Positions 27,693-36,694 of a DNA stretch of 40,584 nt are shown piece after piece. A program made the position numbers and the translations under genes. The notes beneath the pieces were generated by a model. The model did no database searches and was not told the origin of the DNA. It saw only the letters and a list, made by a program, of their open reading frames with translations. Each line of letters starts with the position of its first letter. The stretch's first letter is position 1. The stretch lies in NCBI RefSeq assembly GCF_000955955.1, contig NZ_JYJG01000231.1, positions 1 to 40,584 of the forward strand. Reading direction: 5' to 3'. The DNA is from Lentzea aerocolonigenes. GTDB lineage: Bacteria > Actinomycetota > Actinomycetes > Mycobacteriales > Pseudonocardiaceae.

Positions 27693-29381
27693 TCAGGAGG
27701 TGAAGCCCATGGTGATGTAGTCGTACGGGCGGTTCGCGTACGCGACGGCACCGAAGTTCGCCACGTTGCTCTTCACCGCGACCGCGCCGGGCAGCTGGTA
27801 GATCGGCAGCTGGTGGCCGAGCTCCCAGATCTTCTTGTCGGCCTCGTTGGCCAGAGCGGCACGCTTGGTGTCGTCGAGCTCGCCGTTGGCCTGGTCGAGC
27901 AGCTTGTTGACCTCTTCGGAGCCGATGCGACCGTAGTTCTGGTTGGTGCTGGCCGGGTCGAGGTAGTAGATGCCCTTGCCGTCCGAGATCGGCGTGGCCG
28001 AGGCCAGCCAGCGGAAGCCGGTCATGTCGAAGTTGCCGACGTTGACGTACTGCTTGAAGAAGTCCGTGGACGGCACGGCCTGGATGTCGACCTTGGCGCC
28101 GACCTCCTTCAGCTGCGACTGCACGAGCTTCGCGATCTGGTCGGAGACGGGGTTCGGCGTCGGGATGACGTAGCGGACGGTGAGGTCCTTGCCGTCCTTC
28201 TTCCGGGTCTCGCCCTCGAGCTTCCAGCCCAGCTCGTCGAGCTGCTTCTTCGCGGCTTCCTTGTCGAACGACGCGATGGACGAGTTGTCCTTGTACTCCT
28301 TCGTACCGAGCAGGAAGAAGTGGTTACCGGTGACCTGCGCGTCGCCCTTGAGCATCTGGCCGAGCAGCGCCCGCGTGATGACCTTGGTGTCGATACCGCG
28401 CATCAGCGCGACGCGGAGCTTCGGGTCCTTGAGGATCGACGAGTCCGCACCGTTGAAGGTGATGTGCGAGTAGTCCGGCGAGATCGCCTGACGGATCGTG
28501 ACGCCCTGCATCGACTTGGCACGCGTGAAGTTGTCGATGCTGGAACCGATGTCGAACCAGTCGATCTGGCCGTTGGCGAGCGCGTCCGCGACGGCGGGGC
28601 GGTCGACCTGACGGAAGGTGATCTTGTCCAGCTTCGGCTTCGGGCCCCACCACGCGTCGTCGCGGACGACGGTCACGAGCTTGCCGGTGCGGTCGATGTT
28701 ACCGATCTTGAACGGACCGGCGGTGATCTTCGGGGTGTCCGCCCAGCCCTTGTTGAACTCCTCGGCGGAGGAGGACATGGCCTTCGGGTAGAGGGGCGAG
28801 AACAGGCCCTTCCACTCGGCGAACTTCTTCTTGAACGTGACCTTGACGTCCTGGTCGGTCGCGCCCTTCTCGACCTTCTCGATGTCCTCGTAGCCGGTGG
28901 TGCCGGCGACCTCGTAGGCCTTGTCGGTGCCGTTGAGCGACTTCCACATGGCCTCGAAGTCGGCCCACGACAGCGCGGTGCCGTCGGACCACTTGGCCTT
29001 CGAGTTGATCTTGAACTCGAGGACCTGCGGGTCGCTGGAGGCGACCTTCGCGTCGTCGAGGTAGTCCTTGTTGATCTCGATCGTCGAGTCGGCCAGCTGC
29101 TTGTACAGGTTCGGCATCATCGTGTCGATCATGCGGCGGCCGTCGGCGTTGGTGCCGTCGAGCTGGTTGTAGTTCCAGTTGTCCGGCAGCTGGTCGACCG
29201 GCCAGCGGAACTCGCCGCCGTCCTTGACCTTGGACGCGTCCTGCGGGTTGATGTCCGCCTGACCGACCTGACCTTCCGAACCCTTGAGCCCGGAGTCGGT
29301 CTTGCTGGGCCCACCACACGCGGTAAGCGTGAGGGCGACCGCGACCAGCGCGGTAACTCCCACCTTGGTACGTCGACTCAC
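27693..29381 (-). CDS. oppA: oligopeptide ABC transporter substrate-binding lipoprotein
   Basis: Family 5 extracellular solute-binding protein (SBP_bac_5), 562 aa. The GTG start at 29381 has GGGAGG nine bases upstream. A lipoprotein signal, VSRRTKVGVTALVAVALTLTAC, ends in lipobox LTAC, so the protein is anchored outside the membrane through Cys. The body shows the usual SBP features: FRWPVDQLPDNWNYNQ, AKWSDGTALSWADFEAMWKSL and, near the C-terminus, the QLPIYQLPGAVAVK stretch. Last gene of an oppB-C-DF-A operon, the same order as the mycobacterial oppBCDA operon. Likely role: uptake of peptides or peptide signals. An 86-bp gap to the ATPase gene holds no obvious promoter. Confidence 0.95.
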   Translation of the reverse strand: MSRRTKVGVTALVAVALTLTACGGPSKTDSGLKGSEGQVGQADINPQDASKVKDGGEFRWPVDQLPDNWNYNQLDGTNADGRRMIDTMMPNLYKQLADSTIEINKDYLDDAKVASSDPQVLEFKINSKAKWSDGTALSWADFEAMWKSLNGTDKAYEVAGTTGYEDIEKVEKGATDQDVKVTFKKKFAEWKGLFSPLYPKAMSSSAEEFNKGWADTPKITAGPFKIGNIDRTGKLVTVVRDDAWWGPKPKLDKITFRQVDRPAVADALANGQIDWFDIGSSIDNFTRAKSMQGVTIRQAISPDYSHITFNGADSSILKDPKLRVALMRGIDTKVITRALLGQMLKGDAQVTGNHFFLLGTKEYKDNSSIASFDKEAAKKQLDELGWKLEGETRKKDGKDLTVRYVIPTPNPVSDQIAKLVQSQLKEVGAKVDIQAVPSTDFFKQYVNVGNFDMTGFRWLASATPISDGKGIYYLDPASTNQNYGRIGSEEVNKLLDQANGELDDTKRAALANEADKKIWELGHQLPIYQLPGAVAVKSNVANFGAVAYANRPYDYITMGFTS

Positions 29382-29467
29382 TGTCGTGAACCTCCCTCGT
29401 GCCCGGACACCAGTTGCCGGGGACACTGTTCCTTCGTGCTCGCAGATCGACTGAGGCGACGGATGCA

Positions 29468-31597
29468 TCAGAGGACCTGACGGATCTGAGCGAAGTGGCA
29501 GGCGGCCTCGTGGTCGGGGGCCTGGACTTCGCGGAGCGGTTCCACCTCGATGCACGTGCGCTGCTTCTCGGGCGGCAGCTGCGCGTGCAGGAAGCACCGC
29601 GTGCGGAAACGGCAGCCGGACGGCGGGTTCGCCGGGCTCGGCAGGTCGCCGGTGAGGATGATCCTCTCCCGCTGGCGTTCCTTGACGGGGTCGGGAATCG
29701 GGATCGCCGACAGCAGTGCCTGCGTGTACGGGTGGCGCGGTGCCTCGAAGACCGAGTCCACCTCGCCGATCTCGATGATCTTCCCGAGGTACATGACGGC
29801 CACCCGGTCCGCGATGTGCCGCACGACGGACAGGTCGTGGGCCACGAACAGGTAGGCCAGGCCGAGCTTGGACTTCAGCTCCTCCAGCAGGTTGATGACA
29901 CCTGCCTGGATGGAGACGTCCAAAGCGGACACCGGCTCGTCGAGCACGACGAGCTTCGGTTCCAGGGCAAGGGCTCGCGCGATGCCGATGCGCTGCCGCT
30001 GACCGCCGGAGAACTCGCCGGGATAACGCGACAGCTGCTCGGGACGCAGACCGACGAGACGGATCAGCTCCGGCACCCGCCGGTTGATCTCGTCCTTGCT
30101 GTAGCCGTGCACCTGCATCGGCTCGGCGATCACGTCGTTGATCGTCAGGCGCGGGTCCAGCGACGCCATCGGGTCCTGGAACACGACCGACATGTCCCGG
30201 CGGATCTCGAAGCGGCGCTTGGAGTTCAGCGAGGACACGTTCGTGCCGAGCACGGAGATCTCGCCGCTCATGGGCTTCTCGAGACCGAGGATCTCCATCA
30301 GCGTGGTGGTCTTGCCACAGCCCGACTCGCCGACGAGGCCGAGGGTCTCGCCCTCGCGGACGTCGAACGAGATGCCCGCCACGGCGTGCACGGTGCCGAC
30401 GCGGCGCTTGAACACCACGCCCTTGTTGACCGCGTACTCCTTGACGAGGTTGTCGAGCTCCAGCACGGTCTCGCGCTGCTCGCGCGGCACCCTGGCGATC
30501 TCGGCGTCCTCGGCGACCTCGGCGCCGAAGATCTCGACGGCCGCCTCGGCACCCTCGGCGTCGGTCGCGGCGATCTCGCCGGTCCTGATGCACGCCGCGT
30601 GGTGCTCGGCCGAACCGTCCACCTCGATCAGCGGCGGTTCCGCGGTGTGACAGGCGTCGACGACCATCGGGCAGCGCGGCGCGAACGGACATCCCGGGGG
30701 AAGATCCGTGAGCGACGGCGGCTGGCCGGTGATCGGCACGAGCGCCTGCTTCTCGCTGACGTCGAGGCGCGGGATCGAGCCGAGCAGGCCGAGCGTGTAC
30801 GGCATGCGCGGCTGCTGGTAGATCTCGTCGACCTTGCCGGTCTCGACGGCCTTGCCCGCGTACATGACCATCAGCCGGTCCGCGAACCCGGCGACGACGC
30901 CGAGGTCGTGGGTGATGATCACGATGCCCGCGCCGGTGACCTCCTGCGCGGTCTCGAGCAGCTGCAGCACCTGGGCCTGCACCGTCACGTCGAGCGCGGT
31001 GGTCGGCTCGTCGGCGATGATCAGGTCCGGGTCGTTGGCGATCGCCATGGCGATCACCGCGCGCTGCCGCATGCCGCCGGAGAACTCGTGCGGGAACGCC
31101 TTCACGCGCTCCGCGGCGTTCGGGATGCCCACGAGGTCGAGCAGCTCGACCGCACGCTTGTTCGCGGCCGCCTTGGACACCGCGCCACCGCGGTGCACCA
31201 GGATCGCCTCGGCGATCTGGTCGCCGACGGTGTAGACGGGCGTCAACGCCGACAGCGGGTCCTGGAACACCATCGAGATCCGCCGGCCGCGGATCTTCGA
31301 CAGCTCCGTGTCCGAGCGGCCGATGAGCTCACGGCCCTGGAACCTGATGGAACCGGTGATGCGCGCCGAGTCCGGCAGCAGGCCCATGACCGCGAGCGAC
31401 GACACGGACTTGCCCGAGCCGGACTCGCCGACGATGCCGAGGACCTCACCGGGCGAGACCTGGTAGCTCAGGCCGCGCACGGCCTGCACGCGGCCCGCCT
31501 CGCTGGGGAACGACACGTGGAGGTCTTCGACCTGCAGAACCGGTCCTTCGACGACCGGGTCCGCCGGCGAGTCGAACAGGATCTCCGAACTGGTCAT
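29468..31597 (-). CDS. oppD: oligopeptide ABC transporter, fused double ATPase (OppD-OppF)
   Basis: 709 aa carrying two ABC ATPase domains in one chain. The first has Walker [10 protein letters not shown], signature FSGGM and Walker B LIIADEP. The second has Walker [10 protein letters not shown], signature FSGGQ and Walker B LVVLDEP. Each is followed by an oligopeptide C-terminal (oligo_HPY) extension with four Cys: [14 protein letters not shown] plus a later Cys, and CRFRTRC plus two more. In the mycobacterial OppABCD complex the matching Cys cluster is reported to hold an iron-sulfur centre; the same is inferred here. The ATG overlaps the oppC stop by one base (TGATG), so translation is coupled. 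Powers peptide import. Confidence 0.95.
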   Translation of the reverse strand: MTSSEILFDSPADPVVEGPVLQVEDLHVSFPSEAGRVQAVRGLSYQVSPGEVLGIVGESGSGKSVSSLAVMGLLPDSARITGSIRFQGRELIGRSDTELSKIRGRRISMVFQDPLSALTPVYTVGDQIAEAILVHRGGAVSKAAANKRAVELLDLVGIPNAAERVKAFPHEFSGGMRQRAVIAMAIANDPDLIIADEPTTALDVTVQAQVLQLLETAQEVTGAGIVIITHDLGVVAGFADRLMVMYAGKAVETGKVDEIYQQPRMPYTLGLLGSIPRLDVSEKQALVPITGQPPSLTDLPPGCPFAPRCPMVVDACHTAEPPLIEVDGSAEHHAACIRTGEIAATDAEGAEAAVEIFGAEVAEDAEIARVPREQRETVLELDNLVKEYAVNKGVVFKRRVGTVHAVAGISFDVREGETLGLVGESGCGKTTTLMEILGLEKPMSGEISVLGTNVSSLNSKRRFEIRRDMSVVFQDPMASLDPRLTINDVIAEPMQVHGYSKDEINRRVPELIRLVGLRPEQLSRYPGEFSGGQRQRIGIARALALEPKLVVLDEPVSALDVSIQAGVINLLEELKSKLGLAYLFVAHDLSVVRHIADRVAVMYLGKIIEIGEVDSVFEAPRHPYTQALLSAIPIPDPVKERQRERIILTGDLPSPANPPSGCRFRTRCFLHAQLPPEKQRTCIEVEPLREVQAPDHEAACHFAQIRQVL

Positions 31598-32574
31598 CAG
31601 GCGGCCTTCTCCTTGGTGTCCTTCTTCTCCCGCTTGCGCACACGCGTGGAGGTGGGGTCGAGCGCGTCACGCAGGCCGTCGCCGACCCAGTTCACCGCCA
31701 GCACGAACACGACGAGGAAGCCCGCCGGGAACAGGAACAGCCAGGGGAAGGTCGTCGCGGACTCGGCGTTGCCACCGATCAGCGTGCCGAGCGAGACGTC
31801 GGGCGACTGCACGCCGAAACCGAAGTAGCTCAGGCCCGTCTCGGCGAGCACCGCGGAACCGACGTTGATGGTGGCGTCGATGATCAGCAGCGACGCCATG
31901 TTCGGCACGATGTGCTTGGCGATGATCGTCCGCGCCGGCTGGCCCATGAACTTGGCCGCCTTCACGAACTCTCGTTCTTTCAGCGTCAGCGTCATACCGC
32001 GCACGATGCGCGCGGTGATCATCCACTGGAAGGCCGCCAGCATCAGCACCAGCAGCCACCACGACTTGCCCCGGAACCACGGGCTGAGGATGGCGATGAT
32101 CAGGAAGGACGGCAACACGAGCAGCAGGTCGACCACCCACATGAGCGCCTTGTCGGCGACACCGAGGAAGTAACCGGCGGTCGCACCGACGATCGCGGCC
32201 ACGGTGGTCGAGATCAGCGCCACCAGCAGACCGATCAGCAGCGACTTCTGCAGTCCGCGCATGGTGAGCGCGAACATGTCCGTGCCGATCTTGTCGGTGC
32301 CGAAGATGTGGTCGGCGTAGGGCGGTTCGAGGAACGCGGTGTAGTCGCGGTCCTCGTAGGTCCAGTGCGTGAGCAGCGGGCCGAGGAACGCCAGCAGGTA
32401 CATCAGCACGATGATGCCGAGGCCCACCAGCGCGAGCTTGTTGCGCATGAAGCGGATGAACACCAACCGGCCACGCGTCATCGCCTTGCCCGGTTCGGGC
32501 GCGGCGTCGACGGGGCTGCCAGAGGCGGCGCCGGCGGTTCCCGCGGAGTCGCCCTCGTTGAGGATCACGGTCAC
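31597..32574 (-). CDS. oppC: oligopeptide ABC transporter permease OppC
   Basis: Inner-membrane permease, 325 aa. A polar N-terminal tail of about 35 residues ([20 protein letters not shown]..) precedes the first helix. An OppC N-terminal region follows ([15 protein letters not shown]), then six helices. The cytoplasmic EAA-like loop that docks the ATPase lies in [32 protein letters not shown] forms a basic C-terminus. The GTG start at 32574 is 16 bp after the oppB stop, with AAGGTG as RBS. Partner of OppB in the peptide importer. Confidence 0.95.
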   Translation of the reverse strand: MTVILNEGDSAGTAGAASGSPVDAAPEPGKAMTRGRLVFIRFMRNKLALVGLGIIVLMYLLAFLGPLLTHWTYEDRDYTAFLEPPYADHIFGTDKIGTDMFALTMRGLQKSLLIGLLVALISTTVAAIVGATAGYFLGVADKALMWVVDLLLVLPSFLIIAILSPWFRGKSWWLLVLMLAAFQWMITARIVRGMTLTLKEREFVKAAKFMGQPARTIIAKHIVPNMASLLIIDATINVGSAVLAETGLSYFGFGVQSPDVSLGTLIGGNAESATTFPWLFLFPAGFLVVFVLAVNWVGDGLRDALDPTSTRVRKREKKDTKEKAA

Positions 32575-32590
32575 GTCGTCGTCACCTTGC

Positions 32591-33568
32591 CTAGTTCACA
32601 CGGATTCGGGGGTCGAGCGCGGCGTACAGCACGTCGGCGAGCCAGCCGGAGAACAGCACGCACACCGCGACGAACAGCGTCACCGTGGCCGTGATGTTGG
32701 TGTCCTGGGCCGAGATGCCGGTGACCAGCCAGTCACCCATGCCGAACCAGCCGAAGATCCGCTCGGTGAAGGTGCCGCCGACCACCAGCAGGCCGAAGCC
32801 GAACGCGAACAGCGTCGCCATCGGGATCAGCGCGGTGCGCAGGCCGTGCTTCATCAGCGCCTTGCGGCGGGTCAACCCCTTCGCCTGCGCGGTGCGCAGG
32901 AAGTCGCTGCCCAGCACGTCGAGCATCGACGAGCGCTGGTAGCGGCTGTAGTAGGCGATCTGGCCGAGCGCGATCGCGAGCGTCGGCACGATCAGGTGCT
33001 GCAGGCGGTCGCCGAGGTGCTCGAACCAGTTGCCCTGGAAGTTCGGTGTCTCCTCGCCGACGAAGATCAGCACGTTCGAGCCGATCGAGTCGTTGAGGCC
33101 CTGCGCGCCCATCTTGAGCAACGTGCCCAGCACGAAGACCGGCGTCGACAGCAATATGAAGGAGAACAGGGTCGCGAAGTAGTCGCTGAACTTGTACTGC
33201 CTGATCGCGCTCACCACGCCGAGCAGGACGCCGAACAGGATGCCGAGCGTGATGCCGAGCAGGAACAGCCGCAGGCTCACACCGATGCGCCGGCCCAACT
33301 CCTCGGTGATCGGGCGGTCGACGATCGTCTGACCGAAGTCACCCTTCACCACACCGCTCATCCAGGTCACGAACCGCTGCGGGATCGGCTGGTCGAGGTG
33401 CAGGTCTCGTTTCTTCGCCTCGATCGAGGCGGCCGGTGGCGGTGGGTTGCGTTGCTGCAACACCCCGATCGGGTCAAAGGTGGCGGAGGCCAACGTGAAC
33501 GCGAGGAACGTCGCCACAAGGGCGAGCACCACGTAGTTGACCAACCGCCGCAACAGAAATCCGGCCAC
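32591..33568 (-). CDS. oppB: oligopeptide ABC transporter permease OppB
   Basis: First gene of the operon, 325 aa permease. The N-terminal helix FLLRRLVNYVVLALVATFLAF is followed by the periplasmic loop typical of OppB (HLDQPIPQRFVTWMSGVVKGDFGQT) and the family signature near IVDRPITEELGRRIGVSL. An EAA-like coupling loop lies in LRTAQAKGLTRRKALMKHGL, and it ends in DPRIRVN as OppB proteins do. The GTG start at 33568 is preceded by GGAGAGGA. With OppC it forms the channel of the importer. Confidence 0.95.
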   Translation of the reverse strand: MAGFLLRRLVNYVVLALVATFLAFTLASATFDPIGVLQQRNPPPPAASIEAKKRDLHLDQPIPQRFVTWMSGVVKGDFGQTIVDRPITEELGRRIGVSLRLFLLGITLGILFGVLLGVVSAIRQYKFSDYFATLFSFILLSTPVFVLGTLLKMGAQGLNDSIGSNVLIFVGEETPNFQGNWFEHLGDRLQHLIVPTLAIALGQIAYYSRYQRSSMLDVLGSDFLRTAQAKGLTRRKALMKHGLRTALIPMATLFAFGFGLLVVGGTFTERIFGWFGMGDWLVTGISAQDTNITATVTLFVAVCVLFSGWLADVLYAALDPRIRVN

Positions 33569-33959
33569 CCGTGTTCAGTCCTCTCCCCGGTGGTTGCGAC
33601 GTCGGCGCACTGGATTGCAGTGGACGAGTTGCAAGAGATTAACCGCCGATCTGGCGGACCGCCGCCCACCCCCACCATTAGGCGAGGGCCCACTGACCGG
33701 GCCATAGTAACCCATGCGTGGCGGAATGGACGGCCGAACAGCCACATCAACAGTTGACTCTCGGCAATTGTGTGTCCAAGCGTGACCATTGTGCGTCCAG
33801 ATCGCTGTATTCACCGTGAAGTTCTGTCAAGCCATGACGCATCCGGGTGAATGCAATGACCGGAAGATGTGGGACAAGCAGCGCAATGTGATCAAAAGTC
33901 GGGCATCACGCTGTGGAGCGCTTTGAGCGTGCACGGTTACTGCATCGATGCGGACCAGG
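33569..33959 (-). promoter_or_regulatory. 391-bp intergenic region upstream of oppB with candidate promoter and operators
   Basis: No gene is seen here. Reading toward oppB on the minus strand, TTGACA (33830-33825) is followed in its spacer by the palindrome TTCAC-C-GTGAA (33810-33820) and then TACAGC (33809-33804), a short 15-bp spacing. Two direct repeats ATTGTGYGTCCA (33767-33778 and 33788-33799) lie exactly 21 bp apart, two helical turns. A second -10-like box, TACTAT, sits at 33709-33704 without a matching -35. The region also serves as the downstream end of the P450 gene at 33960; no clear terminator was found there. Confidence 0.45.
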
Positions 33960-35081
33960 TCAGAGGGCCGTCCAGCGCACCGGGAGATGGGCCACCCCGC
34001 CCACCAGCTGCTCCGCCCGAGGGGTGAGCTGCGCCACGCCGACCGCTAGGCCGAACGTCGCGAACCGCGTCACGAGGGCGGTGAAGACCTCCGTCAGCTC
34101 GACCCTGGCGAGGGGCGCGCCGATGCAGAACCTCGGGCCGTGACCGAACGTCAGGTGCGGGTTGGAGTCCCGCGGTACGAACAGGGCCGGCTCTGGGAAG
34201 CGGGTCTCGTCGCGGTTGGCCTGCTCGATGCCGAGCAGCACGAGATCGCCGGACTGGATGTGCACGCCGTCGATGTCGATGTCGGCCATCGCGTACCGGG
34301 GCATGCCGATGTCGTCGGACCGTGTCGAGATCGGCGACCTGTGCCGGAGGATCTCCTCCACGGCGTCCGGGATCGTTCGGGGGTTTTCGCGGATCGCGTC
34401 CCATTGGTCGGGGTTGATGCTCAGCAACATCACGCCCCGGTCGATTACCGCGACTGTTGTCTCATGTCCCGCGAACAGCAAACCCGCGCTGAGCTGCGCG
34501 ATCACTTCTTCCTGTCCGGGCCCGGCACCTTCGATGAGCCTGGTGATGACATCGTCGCCCGGTTCCTTCTTCTTCCGTTCGACGAGTTCGCCCATGTAGG
34601 TCCCCAGGTTCGCGAAACCCTGCTGTGACTTTTCCGGGTCGTTGAGCGTGCTCATTGCCTCTGACCAGCGGCGGAACGTTTCGCGGTCCTCGTACGGGAC
34701 GCCGAGCAGTTCGCAGATCACGAGTACGGGCAGCTTGAACGACACGGCCTCGTGGAAGTCGGCGGGCTGGGGCTGGCCGGTGAGCTCGTCGAGCAGGCCG
34801 TCGGCGATCTGCCGCACGCGTGGACGCAGCTTCTCCATGTTCCTGGCGGAGAACGACGGCGCGAGCATCCTGCGCATCCACGTGTGGCGCTCGTTCTCCT
34901 CCTGTTCGGTGCCCTGGCGCGGCCGGCCGAGCACGGCCGAGTCGATGAACCTCGGCGCGTTGTCCGGGTCGACGTGGCTGCGGCCGAGCCTGCGGTCCGC
35001 GAGCAGCGTTCTGATCTGGTCGTAGCCGGTCACCAGCCAGGCCTGGTCGCCCGCGGGTGTGGGCACTCGCTTGATCGTCAT
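33960..35081 (-). CDS. cytochrome P450 lacking the usual N-terminus
   Basis: 373 aa P450. AGHETT is at 204-209, ExxR (EILR) at 243-246 and the haem loop FGHGPRFCIG has C319, so the catalytic core is intact. Residue 1 corresponds to about residue 39 of the other P450 in this window (IKRVPTPAGDQAWLV against QKVVTPAGDTAWLV), so some 38 residues of the normal N-terminus are missing. The start cannot be moved back: an in-frame TAG lies just upstream, the ATG has a strong AGGGGGACAGG ribosome site, and only 69 bp separate it from the divergent marR. Substrate unknown. The divergent MarR is its probable regulator. Not next to any PKS gene, so a detoxification or catabolic role is as likely as a biosynthetic one. 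Confidence 0.9.
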   Translation of the reverse strand: MTIKRVPTPAGDQAWLVTGYDQIRTLLADRRLGRSHVDPDNAPRFIDSAVLGRPRQGTEQEENERHTWMRRMLAPSFSARNMEKLRPRVRQIADGLLDELTGQPQPADFHEAVSFKLPVLVICELLGVPYEDRETFRRWSEAMSTLNDPEKSQQGFANLGTYMGELVERKKKEPGDDVITRLIEGAGPGQEEVIAQLSAGLLFAGHETTVAVIDRGVMLLSINPDQWDAIRENPRTIPDAVEEILRHRSPISTRSDDIGMPRYAMADIDIDGVHIQSGDLVLLGIEQANRDETRFPEPALFVPRDSNPHLTFGHGPRFCIGAPLARVELTEVFTALVTRFATFGLAVGVAQLTPRAEQLVGGVAHLPVRWTAL

Positions 35082-35105
35082 CCTGTCCCCCTAGATCCGT
35101 CGCAT

Positions 35106-35117
35106 ACGACGCGTCGT
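35106..35117. promoter_or_regulatory. candidate MarR operator between the P450 and marR genes
   Basis: ACGACGCGTCGT is a perfect 12-bp palindrome in the 69-bp divergent gap, 34 bp before marR and 25 bp before the P450 start. For marR, TAGACT (35138-35143) lies seven bases before the ATG and would be the -10 of a leaderless transcript. The palindrome then covers its -35 area, as expected for autorepression plus control of the P450. Confidence 0.6.
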
Positions 35118-35150
35118 GCTCAACGTACCTTCCCGCCTAGACTTCGCGCC

Positions 35151-35594
35151 ATGGTCGATGCCTTCCACGACGCCGAAACCGTGATGGCGCATTTGCGCGC
35201 TCTGCGACAGGAGCTGCTGACGACGTCGATGGAACCGGCGAGCGACCAGGCCCGCAGCGGGTTGACCGCCCCGCAGATCGGCCTGATCCGCTCGCTGGTG
35301 GTCGAGGGGTCGGCGACGGTGACGGAACTGGCGCGGCGGCTGAGCCTGTCGCACTCCACCACGTCCGGGATCGTGGATCGGCTGCAGGCGCGCGGGCTCG
35401 TCTCCCGGGAGGTCGACGCGTCCGACCGCCGCTACACGCGGGTGCGGGTGACCGAACCGGTGCAGAACTACACGCGAGAGATCTCGCAAGGTCCGTACGC
35501 CCGGCTGACGTGCGCGCTCGCCGAGGCCTCCCCCGTCGAGCGGAAGGCCGTGCTGGACGGCCTGGAAACCCTGCGCGCCCTACTGGCCCGCTGA
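35151..35594 (+). CDS. MarR-family transcriptional regulator
   Basis: 147 aa winged-helix regulator. N-terminal dimerisation helices precede the DNA-binding core TVTELARRLSLSHSTTSGIV, then DRLQARGLVSREV and the wing DASDRRYTRVRVT, where the DxRR pattern is characteristic of MarR. MarR proteins usually repress the divergent gene and themselves and let go on binding a small ligand. The ATG at 35151 has no Shine-Dalgarno, and a -10-like TAGACT sits seven bases upstream, so a leaderless mRNA is likely. The ligand is probably a substrate or inducer of the neighbouring P450; this is inferred from position. Confidence 0.92.
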   Translation: MVDAFHDAETVMAHLRALRQELLTTSMEPASDQARSGLTAPQIGLIRSLVVEGSATVTELARRLSLSHSTTSGIVDRLQARGLVSREVDASDRRYTRVRVTEPVQNYTREISQGPYARLTCALAEASPVERKAVLDGLETLRALLAR

Positions 35595-35600
35595 GTGCTT

Positions 35601-35654
35601 GATGAAGGGATCCTTCATCGACCTGAGGTGGATGAAGGATCCCTTCATCCACCT
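35601..35654. repeat. tandem GATGAAGG/CCTTCATC palindromes, probable bidirectional terminator
   Basis: Two related hairpins lie between convergent genes. The first is GATGAAGG-GAT-CCTTCATC (35601-35619). The second is a perfect 13-bp stem AGGTGGATGAAGG with loop ATC (35626-35654). Both contain GGATCC-type centres and share the same arm sequence. The stop codon of the minus-strand lipoprotein (35645-35647) lies inside the second stem. A repetitive extragenic palindrome used as a two-way terminator is the simplest reading. Confidence 0.65.
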
Positions 35655-36676
35655 AGGCGCCAGAGGTGGGCGCCCGCGATCAGGAAGACCTGGTCGCCTG
35701 CCCGTTCGGCCGCGGTGACCGCGCCGGTCGGGCCGTTCGCGGGGCGTTCGTCCTTTTCGGACACGAGCTTGACGCCGTCGTGGTCGATGAACAGCGTCGG
35801 GGTGCCGTTGACCGGGACCGGGGCGGCGAGGACCTGGTCGTCGCCGACCGGGATGTCCGGAGTGGTCAGCTTCTTCCAGTCCGCGCCGGTGCCGGTCCAC
35901 CAGGCGAGCTTGCCCTTGCTGCGGCCCACGACGTGGCAGGTGCCGTCCCAGCAGCGGGCGGCCAGCGCGGCGTCGCCGTCCGGGAGCGCCGCGGTGGTCC
36001 AGGTCCTGCCGTCGAACTGCCAGACCGCGGCGCTGACCTGGCCCTTGCCGGTCTGCCAGCCGGCGACGAGGACGCCGTCGCCGTTCTGCGTCACGGCGAG
36101 CGGGAAGCGCAGCAGGTCCTGCGAGCTCTCCAGGACGGTGCCCGCTGACGGCTGGCGGCTCCACGTGTCGGCCGCGTAGGTCCACATCGCGATGTCGAGA
36201 CCCGCCTTGTCGCTCTGCCAGGTGCCGATGATCAGCGGGCCTTGAGGCGTGCGGGCCGGGCCGATCAGCTCGCCCGCGCCATAGCCGCCGAACGTGCTGA
36301 ACGCCTGCGGCTTCTCCACGATCTGACGGGTGTCGCCGGTCCAGGCGCTCCACCGGACGTTGCCGTGCGCGCCGCCGCGTTCGCCTCCGACGCCGGTGAT
36401 CGTGACGCCGTCGGAGGTGATCCCGTACCAGTGGGCTTCCTTGCCGTACGGGGTGGCCGGGGTGAGCCGCGCGTTGCCGAGCGCGCCGTCCTTGCTGCGG
36501 GTGACCAGTTCCGGGTGGTCGCTGGGGCGGGTGCCGATGACGAGCATGTCTCCGTGCGCGGCCAGGGCTTCCGGGGTGGCTGTGAGGTCGATGGCGGTGA
36601 ACCCGGTCGCACCGTCGTCGGTGGACGACGAGCAGCCGGTGAGGACGAGCAGAACCGCGAGCGTCAGCCTCCGCAT
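35645..36676 (-). CDS. lipoprotein, unknown function, probable beta-propeller-like repeats
   Basis: 343 aa. MRRLTLAVLLVLTGC is a short lipoprotein signal with lipobox LTGC, so it should be anchored on the outer face of the membrane. The mature part repeats short blade-like phrases: PLIIGTWQSDKAG, VLVAGWQTGKGQ, CHVVGRSKGKLAWW, LVIGTRPSDHP. That pattern suggests a beta-propeller or similar all-beta fold. One Cys pair (ARCWDGTCHVV) is near residue 255. No catalytic motif was recognised. The ATG at 36676 has no ribosome site, and CATACT lies seven bases upstream, consistent with a leaderless transcript. Confidence 0.8.
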   Translation of the reverse strand: MRRLTLAVLLVLTGCSSSTDDGATGFTAIDLTATPEALAAHGDMLVIGTRPSDHPELVTRSKDGALGNARLTPATPYGKEAHWYGITSDGVTITGVGGERGGAHGNVRWSAWTGDTRQIVEKPQAFSTFGGYGAGELIGPARTPQGPLIIGTWQSDKAGLDIAMWTYAADTWSRQPSAGTVLESSQDLLRFPLAVTQNGDGVLVAGWQTGKGQVSAAVWQFDGRTWTTAALPDGDAALAARCWDGTCHVVGRSKGKLAWWTGTGADWKKLTTPDIPVGDDQVLAAPVPVNGTPTLFIDHDGVKLVSEKDERPANGPTGAVTAAERAGDQVFLIAGAHLWRLGG

Positions 36677-36694
36677 GCGGGCCAGTATGACCAC
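36677..36694. promoter_or_regulatory. shared divergent leaderless promoter
   Basis: Only 18 bp separate two divergent ATG codons. On the plus strand CAGTAT (36683-36688) ends six bases before the ATG at 36695. On the minus strand CATACT (36689-36684) ends seven bases before the ATG at 36676. The two -10 boxes overlap almost fully, and neither gene has a Shine-Dalgarno, so both mRNAs probably begin at the start codon. Confidence 0.5.

Noticed and set aside
29382..30692. 437-residue extension of oppA upstream in the same frame
   Set aside because: It overlaps the fused ATPase gene and would bury the lipoprotein signal inside the protein.
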